NCBI GenBank assembly: GCA_949841045.1
Contig: CATKXS010000012.1
Span: forward strand, 1 to 37,983
Direction: 5' to 3'
DNA length: 37,983 nucleotides
From: an uncultured Clostridia bacterium
GTDB taxonomy: Bacteria > Bacillota > Clostridia > Christensenellales > UBA1242
Made by a program: the position numbers and the translations under genes
Part shown: positions 27,102 to 35,572 of the stretch, piece by piece
How positions within the stretch are numbered: position 1 is the stretch's first letter
Layout: every line of letters starts with the position of its first letter
Notes under the pieces: generated by a model
Seen by the model: the letters and a program-made list of their open reading frames with translations, nothing else
Told to the model about the DNA's origin: nothing
Databases searched by the model: none

Positions 27102-27913
27102 TTAAGCCTTTTTGTAATTATTTAAATAGCCCTCTACTACAAAATAGTTGTCACTTATAGTACCGTCAGTAAAATAGTTAATACTGTTAGATGATGTTTC
27201 AACAGTACGCCACCAGCATGTTTCTTTACCAAACATCTCAATTCTCTCAGCACCATAGAATCTCTCTTTGATAGGATATTTCTTCAAAACTTCTTGGAAA
27301 AGATTTTCGTAAATTTCTACGTCCTGAATGAGAGAACTCTCTCTGGTATCAGTTGAAATTCGTCTAACTTGGATATATTTTATGTCCTCATACTTAGACA
27401 AGAATTTAATAATATCAAGTACTTCGTCTTTATTATATCTATTGACAACGATTGCAACTCGAATATGATTTGTATCTGATTTTATTGCAGGAATTAGCTT
27501 ATTCATGTCAAGTAAATCTCTCCTGCCCATAATCTTGAAATTTGTTTCACTATCCAAGCTATGTAAAGATAAGCCCTCTCCACTTTTAAGTCTTCTTATG
27601 GCTGGCAAATGTTTCTCGACCAAATAACCATTTGTTCTTATACCAAGTTCAAAACCTTGCGATTGAATGTAATCAACAAAGTCGTCAAAAATTTATAAAT
27701 TAATGCGTCAGTATTCTGCCCTGTTAGATAAAGCTTCTTAATATTCTTTTCACGGCACAAATCTAAAAACTTATCAAAGTTTTTTCACTCGCTCCAATGA
27801 ATGGCAGTTTGGTTATGGCAATTTAAAAGCTCAGGATTGTCCTTTCCTAAACAAAAATAGCAGTTGGCATTACACTTGGCCAAGTAAGTTGATGTTTGAA
27901 AATGAGTACTCAT
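27102..27913 (-). pseudogene. Radical SAM protein gene with two disruptions
   Basis: ATG at 27913 reads MSTHFQTSTYLAKCNANCYFCLGKDNPELLNCHNQTAIHWSE[TGA]KNFDKFLDLCREKNIKKLYLTGQNTDALIYKF[-1 nt]DDFVDYIQSQGFELGIRTNGYLVEKHLPAIRR...; CX3CX2C motif. The tail is the 27102..27623 ORF. Confidence 0.75.
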
Positions 27914-28082
27914 CGCGATTTCGATTTTTAATAATTTTCATAATGCTCTTCTTATGATATTATCAATTGTGTCATATCTAAATTAGTTTGGCAAGATATT
28001 TTTTAAAATTTTAACGGGAAAATTCTAACAGGTAATGTTGACACAATTATTAATCCGTGTTATCATTAGTTTAGGAGTAAGT

Positions 28083-29114
28083 ATGAAAATAAGATATTAT
28101 GAAGACAGCACTATTGAAAACAATAGAAAGTCTATATTCCTCGCAGGTCCTACCCCACGAAGTAATAATGTAAAAAGTTGGAGAGGAGAAGCGCTTGAAA
28201 TTCTTGAAAGACTTGGCTTTGACGGAGACGTTTTTGTGCCTGAGTCTAACACAGGCAAATTTGGCAGTCTTCTAAACATTGAATATGGCAGTATAACGGA
28301 TTGGGAACATGCCCGTCTTGACAGAGCTGACCTTATAGTATTCTGGATTCCAAGAGAACTTAAAGACATGCCTGCTTTTACAACAAATATTGAGTTTGGA
28401 CTTTATTTAAAATCGGGCAAAATTGTATACGGCAGACCTGACGATGCACCAAAGAATAGATACCTTGATTACATATATGAAAAAGAGTATTCAAAAAAGC
28501 CATTTTCTACTCTTGAAAACACTTTAAAAGATTGCGTGACAAGATTATCTCAAAAATCAGAAAACATTTTCTTCACTTCTGATACACACTTTGGCTCTGA
28601 AAGAACCCTTAAATTTTCAAAGCGACCATATGCTAGCGCAAGCGAAATGGATAAGGATTTGACTTTAAAGTGGAATGCTATTGTAAAAGCAAACGATGTC
28701 GTATATCACCTTGGAGATTTTGGTGATTACTCAAACATTAAAAATCTTAATGGCAAAGTTACTTTGATACTTGGCAATTATGAAGAAGACGATTTGAAGA
28801 TGAACTTTGGTGGTGACTTTGATAAATATAAAAAGGCATTACTAAAATTAGGTTTTAACGATGTGGTTAAAAAGGGCAAAATGATAAACCTAAACGGCGA
28901 AGAAGTTTATATGACTCACCGTCCACTCGACTGCAAAAAGGATATGTTCAATCTGTTTGGACACATACACGAAAAAAATATGTGTAAAAGATTTGGACTT
29001 AATGTCGGCATTGACTGCTCAGACTATCGTCCATTTTCAAAGGAAGATGTACTCTTCTATAAGAACGCAATCGAAAATTATTATGACGACAATGTGTTTG
29101 TAGAAAAAATATAG
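28083..29114 (+). CDS. Fusion of a nucleoside 2-deoxyribosyltransferase-like domain and a calcineurin-like metallophosphatase domain
   Basis: N-terminus SIFLAGPTPRSNNVKSWRGEALEILERLGFDGDVFVPE...WEHARLDRADLIVFWIPRE; C-terminus IFFTSDTHFGSERTLKF...VYHLGDFGD...LILGNYEEDD...MTHRPLD...NLFGHIHEKN. Start trimmed to MKIRYYED after GGAGTAAGT. Confidence 0.82.
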   Translation: MKIRYYEDSTIENNRKSIFLAGPTPRSNNVKSWRGEALEILERLGFDGDVFVPESNTGKFGSLLNIEYGSITDWEHARLDRADLIVFWIPRELKDMPAFTTNIEFGLYLKSGKIVYGRPDDAPKNRYLDYIYEKEYSKKPFSTLENTLKDCVTRLSQKSENIFFTSDTHFGSERTLKFSKRPYASASEMDKDLTLKWNAIVKANDVVYHLGDFGDYSNIKNLNGKVTLILGNYEEDDLKMNFGGDFDKYKKALLKLGFNDVVKKGKMINLNGEEVYMTHRPLDCKKDMFNLFGHIHEKNMCKRFGLNVGIDCSDYRPFSKEDVLFYKNAIENYYDDNVFVEKI

Positions 29115-29146
29115 AGATAAATTTCTATCTCTATATTTTTTTGTAT

Positions 29147-29623
29147 TTATTTTGTTTGGTCAAAAATTATGTGTTCAAAATTATAATTTTTACTTTTTAA
29201 TTTGTCTATTAAAATAGTTGGTTTAAATTTGTACTTTTCAAGTTCGTCTAATTTAATCCACTTAAATTCAAGGTCTTTTAAAACACCTTCATCATTTTCG
29301 GTATATGAGAAGTCTTTTGTTTCAATATCACCTTCTAAAAGATAAAAATAGCATATTTCGTGTACTTTCTTACCGTCATTGCCAGCGAAAAAGTTTTCTA
29401 TAATAATTATGAGTTTAGCGCCCGTGCAATCAATCATAATTTCTTCTTTGACTTCGCGTTTTATTGCGTCCTCAGAATTTTCGCCTACATGGATATGTCC
29501 TCCTGGCAAACAGTAAAAACCATTGTGGCACATCTGAACGCCAAGGACCTTGTCCTCTTTAATAAACATTCCAGCAACTCTCATTTTAAAATTGCAATTT
29601 TCATCTTTTATTTTAATATCCAT
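29147..29623 (-). CDS. NUDIX hydrolase
   Basis: LPGGHIHVGENSEDAIKREVKEEIMID (Nudix box). Confidence 0.88.
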   Translation of the reverse strand: MDIKIKDENCNFKMRVAGMFIKEDKVLGVQMCHNGFYCLPGGHIHVGENSEDAIKREVKEEIMIDCTGAKLIIIIENFFAGNDGKKVHEICYFYLLEGDIETKDFSYTENDEGVLKDLEFKWIKLDELEKYKFKPTILIDKLKSKNYNFEHIIFDQTK

Positions 29624-29788
29624 TTTTATCCCTCCATTTCCTCTACAAATTTTACAACTTCTTCCTCTAAATTTTTATTTGGATAAACTAACCTCATTAA
29701 TCCTTCTCCTTAACCTATCTTATTTAATTTATAACACATAAAAAATTTAAACACAACCTAAATAAGACATTATTAATAATTAAAAAAG

Positions 29789-29805
29789 CACCATAAATTA
29801 TGGTG
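29789..29805. terminator. Hairpin with A/T runs on both sides, possible bidirectional terminator at the end of the dlt-like operon
   Basis: CACCAT-AAATT-ATGGTG flanked by AAAAAA and TTTT. Confidence 0.5.
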
Positions 29806-29819
29806 GTTTTTATTTTTAA

Positions 29820-30041
29820 TTATTTAAGTCTTTCAATCATTTCGAACATTGCCTGGGCTGAATTGAAGTTTGCAGGAATAATGTCGGCTGGTGAAATCTC
29901 AATGTCGAATGTATCACAAAGTTCTGAAACGATTTCCAAAATGTTTAATGAATCTAAAACTCCGTTGTCGATAAGTTTTTTGTTGTTTACAAAATCAACA
30001 TCTGGTCTAATTTCTTGTAATACCTCTAAAAGTTCTTCCAT
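29820..30041 (-). CDS. DltC-like acyl/aminoacyl carrier protein
   Basis: 73 aa; phosphopantetheine site VLDSLNILEIVSELCDTFDIEI; gene context. Confidence 0.85.
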   Translation of the reverse strand: MEELLEVLQEIRPDVDFVNNKKLIDNGVLDSLNILEIVSELCDTFDIEISPADIIPANFNSAQAMFEMIERLK

Positions 30042-30115
30042 AATTTCCTCCTTTATAAAACTTGTTTTATCATTTTTTTCGCTCTCGCATGTAGGTAAGC
30101 TTCTGATAACATTGT

Positions 30116-31252
30116 TTATTTATTTGAATTAATCTCGTCAGTTCTAATTGTGTCGCGAACAAGACGAATTCCATTTTTATCTTTCTTGTAGATAGATGGC
30201 ATATCTCTACTTAAAAAGAGATATATACCTTCGGTGACAGAATATGCGCCAACTCTCAAAAATTCGAGTGTGTCACCTACCTCAGCTTTTTCCAGTTCAT
30301 AATTTTTTACAAGCACGTCTGCCGTTGTGCAAAGTGAGCCGCAAATAGTATAAGCTTCCTTTTCTGGAACACCACTATTAATTCTTGTATGATTAATAAA
30401 TGGATGTTTCATAGCCATCATTTGGCCATAATAATTGAGGTGATTAATTCCGCCATCAACTATAAGATAGTTTACATCACAGTTTGTCTTTTTGTCAACA
30501 ACTTTTGTAATATAACTGCCCGCATAGGCAACCAAAAATCTTCCAAACTCAAAGACAACTTCTCTGTCGCCTGCAAATTCAAATAGAGTTTTGAGCTGGC
30601 TAAGCATTGCAATTTCATCTTTTTCAGCATCACTTTTAAAATAAGCCACACCAAGACCTGGTCCATATTCTATTCTGTCAAATTTAAAATTGTATTTATT
30701 TTCGAGTTCCTCTATATAGCTTTTTAGCTCTATCACTTCATTTGTGATTTTTTCTTGCTTCTTTTGAGTGCCCGAGTAAAGTTGCAATCCGCGAATGTTA
30801 ATCCACTTATTTTTTGAAGCAATTATTTTTTCTATGCCCAGTTTGTCCATTCCAAACTGATTTCCACTTGTAAGTCTTAAGCAAACATTTAAAACTATAT
30901 TATTCTTTTCAGCCATTTCGCAGATAAGCTTTAGCTGTGCTGGTGATTCAATTGTGTAAAGAGGTTTATCTTTCATAAGCGAAACAATTCTTTCAATATC
31001 GCCTCTTTCTTTATAAACCCCAGAAAGCACAATTTTTTCACCTGGAACACCCACTCTTTCACAAATCCTAAATTCGCCTGGCGAGCAGACTTCAAGAGCG
31101 TCTACAATATTCACCATATCCTCAATCAAAAATGGATTTGCTTTGACTGCGTAACAAATTTTTATTTTACTGCCAAGTTCTTTTTTGATAAATTCTACTC
31201 TTGTTTTTAAAGCCTCAACATCAAAAACAAATGCTGGCGTTTTTAAATTCAT
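30116..31252 (-). CDS. Fold-III PLP-dependent amino-acid decarboxylase (DAP/Orn decarboxylase and BtrK-like superfamily)
   Basis: PLP Lys in ICYAVKANP; EYGPGLGV; EFGRFLVAYAG; CGSLCTTADVL; VGAYSVTEG. Confidence 0.88.
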   Translation of the reverse strand: MNLKTPAFVFDVEALKTRVEFIKKELGSKIKICYAVKANPFLIEDMVNIVDALEVCSPGEFRICERVGVPGEKIVLSGVYKERGDIERIVSLMKDKPLYTIESPAQLKLICEMAEKNNIVLNVCLRLTSGNQFGMDKLGIEKIIASKNKWINIRGLQLYSGTQKKQEKITNEVIELKSYIEELENKYNFKFDRIEYGPGLGVAYFKSDAEKDEIAMLSQLKTLFEFAGDREVVFEFGRFLVAYAGSYITKVVDKKTNCDVNYLIVDGGINHLNYYGQMMAMKHPFINHTRINSGVPEKEAYTICGSLCTTADVLVKNYELEKAEVGDTLEFLRVGAYSVTEGIYLFLSRDMPSIYKKDKNGIRLVRDTIRTDEINSNK

Positions 31253-32757
31253 GCTTTATAGTCCTCCATAAGTTTTTTTCGATTGACCTTTCCATTTTCT
31301 GTAAGAGGCATTTCTTTGACTACAACAATGTGATGAGGAATCATAAAAGGTGGCAATTTTGTTCTAAGGAAGATGTTGATTTCGTCACCTTCAACATCGC
31401 CTTGACAGAACATGTAAATCTTTTGTCTTTTTTCCTCAAAGATACAAACCGCCCTTGAAACACCTTTGAATGAGAGCGTTGCATTTTCAATTTCGCCAAG
31501 CTCGATTCTGTGTCCCATGTATTTTATTTGATAATCGGCTCTTCCAGAGAAATGTAATAGTCCATCCTCACCATAGAATCCAAGGTCGCCCGTTTTATAC
31601 ATCTTTTCTTCATAAGCTTTTTGGTCTGGGTTTAATACAAAAGCGTTTGCGGTCTCTGCAGGACTATTATAATAGCCGAGTGACAATGCCGAGCCTACAA
31701 CACAAATCTCACCAAGCACATTTGGCTCTTTTGTTGTCGTGCCATCTTCTTTTATTAAAATAATTCTTTCATTTTCAAATGGTCTACCTATTGGCAGTGC
31801 TTCTCCTTCAAAAGCACCTTCTGGAATTTCAAAGAAAGTGCAATTGCAAGTGATTTCTGTTGGTCCATAAAGGTTGACATATTTTACATCAGGAAGATAT
31901 TTTTTCCAGTAGTTAAGTTGTTTTATTGGCATGGCCTCGCCACTGAATAACACCTTTTTTATAGTTGTAGGCACTTTATACGAAAAAGACCTAAATCCAG
32001 AAATTATACAAAGTGCAGACACCGCCCATATAAGTGTTGTGACCTCTCTTTCGCAAAGATAATCAATAAGAATTGTTGGAAAAGAGAATTTTGCTTTTGG
32101 AATAATTTGCATGGTCGCTCCACACTTGATTGTAGAATAGATGTCCTTAACAGAAACGTCAAAGTCAAATGGTGCTTGCGAGGCAAAGACCTCATTTTCG
32201 TCCATGTCAAACTGACATGTAAACTCCTCTATAAAATCAATAACTGAACGATGAGAAACAGCAATCCCCTTTGGTTCGCCTGTCGAACCGGATGTAAAAA
32301 TCACATACAAAGGGTCGGTATCTATTTGACTCATGCGCACCTTTTCTAGGCAAGAAAAATCACAATTATCTTCATAGCTCATTTCAATAACTTTGGCTTT
32401 ATCTACAAAGTCAGGAAGTACTTCCCCGTTAGTAACGATTACATATGGATTATTTAGTTTATTTAAAATTCTTTGTTTGCGTTCGTCAGGGTGAGCTGGA
32501 TTTAAAGGAACATAAAATGAGCCTGCGTAAACAACCGCAAAGAAAGCAATGAGAGTCTCCACGCTCTTGTTGCCAAGCACGGCAACTGGTGAGCAAGGCT
32601 CTATAACTTTTGTCAATTTTACAGCCATTGTCTTTGCTTTCAAAACAAAGTCTTTATATGTAATAGCTGAGTTTTCATCTGCAAACACTGTCTTGTCTGG
32701 CGTCCTAGATGCACTATCTTCAAGCCAAGTTAAAACATTTTTAATTCTTCTAGACAT
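31249..32757 (-). CDS. DltA-like amino-acid adenylation enzyme (carrier-protein ligase)
   Basis: FTSGSTGEPKGIAVSH, QAPFDFDVSVKDIYSTI, NLYGPTEITCNCTFFEI, YKTGDLGFYGEDGLLHFSGRADYQIKYMGHRIELGEIE, NGKVNRKKL. Confidence 0.9.
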   Translation of the reverse strand: MSRRIKNVLTWLEDSASRTPDKTVFADENSAITYKDFVLKAKTMAVKLTKVIEPCSPVAVLGNKSVETLIAFFAVVYAGSFYVPLNPAHPDERKQRILNKLNNPYVIVTNGEVLPDFVDKAKVIEMSYEDNCDFSCLEKVRMSQIDTDPLYVIFTSGSTGEPKGIAVSHRSVIDFIEEFTCQFDMDENEVFASQAPFDFDVSVKDIYSTIKCGATMQIIPKAKFSFPTILIDYLCEREVTTLIWAVSALCIISGFRSFSYKVPTTIKKVLFSGEAMPIKQLNYWKKYLPDVKYVNLYGPTEITCNCTFFEIPEGAFEGEALPIGRPFENERIILIKEDGTTTKEPNVLGEICVVGSALSLGYYNSPAETANAFVLNPDQKAYEEKMYKTGDLGFYGEDGLLHFSGRADYQIKYMGHRIELGEIENATLSFKGVSRAVCIFEEKRQKIYMFCQGDVEGDEINIFLRTKLPPFMIPHHIVVVKEMPLTENGKVNRKKLMEDYKA

Positions 32758-32758
32758 T

Positions 32759-33715
32759 CTATGCCTCCTTGCCAACCTTTTTTCTATAGTCTACCAACTG
32801 TTTGTTCCATTTTTCATACTCTTTTTGTCCGCGCTTATCCTCAAGTGATGTCACTTGTTTGAGCCAACCCCCTAAATATTTTGAAGCCTTAACAGCGCCC
32901 TTATAATTAAGGTGGTCACCCCCATCAAAAGTTTCTTTTTCCCAGTCCATGCCAACTTCTTTGGCAATATCCTCCACATTCATATCAATAAATGGTATGT
33001 TGTGTTTTTCTGCATATTCTGCAATTGTGTTATGCATGCTGTAATTCCAATTAAATAAAGTTGGATAAGCAAAGAATACTACTTGAATGTTTTTCTTTTT
33101 ACAAAGTTTGATGATTTTTTCAAAGGATTTTTTATATCGTTTTGACATCTCTTTTTTGTTATTTGTTACAACCATATTGTCGTTAAGTTTTCCTGCCTTT
33201 ACGCTAGTTTTGTACGTATAAGCCTTTAACACATTCTGTTGAGCAAATTCATTTTTCCAATAATAATGTCTGTCATAAAAAGGCCAAGATGTCAATATCG
33301 CTTTTTTAAGGTCAGACCTTACACTTGCATTTGCAACTTCATAGAAAAATTGGTCAACTTCAAGTGCAATAACACTTGGCGATTGCCTTTTTAATACATC
33401 ACATATAAATTGATAGGAATCCCAAGGCATTTGAAGAGATTGTGCACAGTTATATCCAACAATTCCATATTCATCATAAATTTCCATAGGAGATACGCCA
33501 TAACGCACACGACTATGCCCTACATAAAGTGCATCAATAGTGTTTTCTTTTTCCATAAAAATTGTTTCATTTTCGAGGCTCCTATAAAAGTGTGCCTTAT
33601 TTGGAACATTTGGACCTAAACAAAAGAATAACACAAGTAAAATAGACAAGGTCGCCAGTAAAAAGCCAGACACACGAATGGCAAGTAAACTCTTTTCATT
33701 TTTAATCGTTTTCAT
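32759..33715 (-). CDS. DltD/AlgX-like SGNH-fold membrane-anchored protein
   Basis: N-terminal TM; IDALYVGHSRVRYGVSPMEIYDEYGIVGYNCAQSLQMPWDSYQF; C-terminal DGGDHLNYKGA (D-x-x-H); start trimmed to MKTIKNEKS. Confidence 0.75.
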   Translation of the reverse strand: MKTIKNEKSLLAIRVSGFLLATLSILLVLFFCLGPNVPNKAHFYRSLENETIFMEKENTIDALYVGHSRVRYGVSPMEIYDEYGIVGYNCAQSLQMPWDSYQFICDVLKRQSPSVIALEVDQFFYEVANASVRSDLKKAILTSWPFYDRHYYWKNEFAQQNVLKAYTYKTSVKAGKLNDNMVVTNNKKEMSKRYKKSFEKIIKLCKKKNIQVVFFAYPTLFNWNYSMHNTIAEYAEKHNIPFIDMNVEDIAKEVGMDWEKETFDGGDHLNYKGAVKASKYLGGWLKQVTSLEDKRGQKEYEKWNKQLVDYRKKVGKEA

Positions 33716-33716
33716 T

Positions 33717-35270
33717 CTAAAAACCTCCATACATAAATGGTGCCGAGCTATACATGTCGCCATAAACGCCAAATATTACAACAAACAAAATTAGAGATAT
33801 GTAAATAAGCCATCTCACTGGAAAAACAAAGGTATCAATCTTGTCACGAATGTTTATTTTCTTTTCTTTCAATATGTCCACTATAACCATTATAACAACG
33901 GCAACCATAAGCACAACTACCTCTTTATAGTCAAGCCCAAGCCCCAAAAGTGAACCTTTATATGGAGTAAATAAAGAACCTAAGATATAGAAAGCGTCTG
34001 AAAGAGTGTTTGCCCCAAATATCGTTTCGCCTACAAGAATTATGATGAGAGTTCTTGCCCGCCTAACCATATTAAGCCAAGTTGAATCTGGATTGACTTT
34101 CATTTTTGCCCACATCTTTTTAAACAGTGGTTCCATAAGCATGCCAAATGCGATGATAACAAAATAGTATAGTCCATATACAATGTACTTCCATTCTGGC
34201 CCATGCCATAAACCATTACATAGCCATACGCAAAATAGAGCGACAATAGTTGGCAATGTTTTAGTAAAGTGGTTCTTATGTTTTTTCTTTACAGCCTTTG
34301 TAAACTTTTTCATTCCACTAGTCAGTGCCACAGAATAAAAAATATATTCCTTAAACCAAAGGCCAAGTGTTATGTGCCACCTTTGCCAAAATTCCTGAGG
34401 ACCTTTTGCAAAGAATGGTTGGCGAAAGTTTTCTGGAAGTTTAATCCCAAACATTTCAGCAATACCCAGCGAAATATCCATAAACCCAGAAAAGTCAGCA
34501 TAAAGCTGGAGTGTGTAGCCAAGTATAAATACTAAACTACCCCCCCCCGAGAAATTAGTAGGGTTTGCTGCTATCGTTTTAACTGCTAGGAAAACCCTAT
34601 CCGCTATGACAAGTTTTTTAAATAACCCCCAAATAACCCTTTGCCCGCCATGAGCAAGATTTTTATATTCTGCCTTATGACCTTCAGTAATCTGCTTGCC
34701 GTCCTGGTCGTATCTAAGAATTGGACCTTCAACTATGCTTGCAAAGAAAGTTAAAAACGCGAGGATTTTAAAAAAGTTGCGTTCGGCAGGATACTTTTTT
34801 CTATGTACATCAACTAGGTAACCGATTGCCGACAAAGTATAGAAAGAAATTCCTAGTGGCAAAAAGAGTTTTAATCCTCTGAAAGTAAGACCTGCATTAA
34901 AGAGGTTTAAAAAAGAGATAAATGATTCTCCAAAAAAGTTAAAATATTTCAAAAAGCCAAGTATGGCAAGATTGAACAAAATTGTAACAACCATTGACGC
35001 TTTGTTTAAGCGTTTGATTTTCTTTTTATCTTCTTTTGTAAGCTCGGGATTTTGACTTATCTTATCATTCCTCTTTTGAATTCCAAGTGCAGAGAAGTAA
35101 ACACCGATAGCGGTGGTTATAGCAAAAACCAAAAGATATTTATCTATTGCACAATAAAAAATTATACTAACGCATAAAAGAACTATCCACCTAAACCTGA
35201 GTGGAATTATGTAATAAAAAACAAGTGATAATAAGACTGCAACTGCAAGATATAATAATAACTGATTCAC
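33717..35270 (-). CDS. DltB-like MBOAT-family membrane O-acyltransferase, with an internal G9 tract
   Basis: GISFYTLSAIGYLVDVHRKKYPAERNF, YADFSGFMDISLGIAEMFGIKLPENFRQPFFAKGPQEFWQRWHITLGLWFKEYIFYSVALT, CNGLWHGPEWKYIVYGLYY. Confidence 0.9.
   Translation of the reverse strand: MNQLLLYLAVAVLLSLVFYYIIPLRFRWIVLLCVSIIFYCAIDKYLLVFAITTAIGVYFSALGIQKRNDKISQNPELTKEDKKKIKRLNKASMVVTILFNLAILGFLKYFNFFGESFISFLNLFNAGLTFRGLKLFLPLGISFYTLSAIGYLVDVHRKKYPAERNFFKILAFLTFFASIVEGPILRYDQDGKQITEGHKAEYKNLAHGGQRVIWGLFKKLVIADRVFLAVKTIAANPTNFSGGGSLVFILGYTLQLYADFSGFMDISLGIAEMFGIKLPENFRQPFFAKGPQEFWQRWHITLGLWFKEYIFYSVALTSGMKKFTKAVKKKHKNHFTKTLPTIVALFCVWLCNGLWHGPEWKYIVYGLYYFVIIAFGMLMEPLFKKMWAKMKVNPDSTWLNMVRRARTLIIILVGETIFGANTLSDAFYILGSLFTPYKGSLLGLGLDYKEVVVLMVAVVIMVIVDILKEKKINIRDKIDTFVFPVRWLIYISLILFVVIFGVYGDMYSSAPFMYGGF
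34540..34548 (-). repeat. Homopolymer G9 tract inside the MBOAT CDS
   Basis: Coding strand TTC TCG GGG GGG GGT AGT TTA (F S G G G S L). Confidence 0.9.
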
Positions 35271-35302
35271 TTTCGTCCTCTATGCATTAAATTCACTTGC
35301 TC

Positions 35303-35331
35303 ATTATATCACAACAATCGACAATTTGCAA
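35303..35331 (-). promoter_or_regulatory. Putative promoter of the dlt-like operon
   Basis: Minus strand TTGCAA-17 nt-TATAAT upstream of the MBOAT start. Confidence 0.6.
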
Positions 35332-35572
35332 TAAAAAAAGAATTTTTTGTTACATAATCTTATATAATATTGCATATCTTTTAACTTCGATTTTCAAAAT
35401 TAAACTTTAATCTCCAAAATTCCGACAATAACTACACTTTTAATACAAAATTAAACAATATATTTTTCTAATAATGCTTAATTATTTTGCCATCGTCAAA
35501 ATCATAAAAAATACTTTACATATGATTTCATAAAAAAATCTTAGGACTTTTCCTAAGACTTTTTATTGAGCT

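Noticed and set aside
27788-27792. TGA in the radical SAM gene as selenocysteine or Trp (code 4)
   Set aside because: TGA serves as a stop in several ATGA gene overlaps in the window, and the same gene has a second frameshift lesion; pseudogene is simpler.
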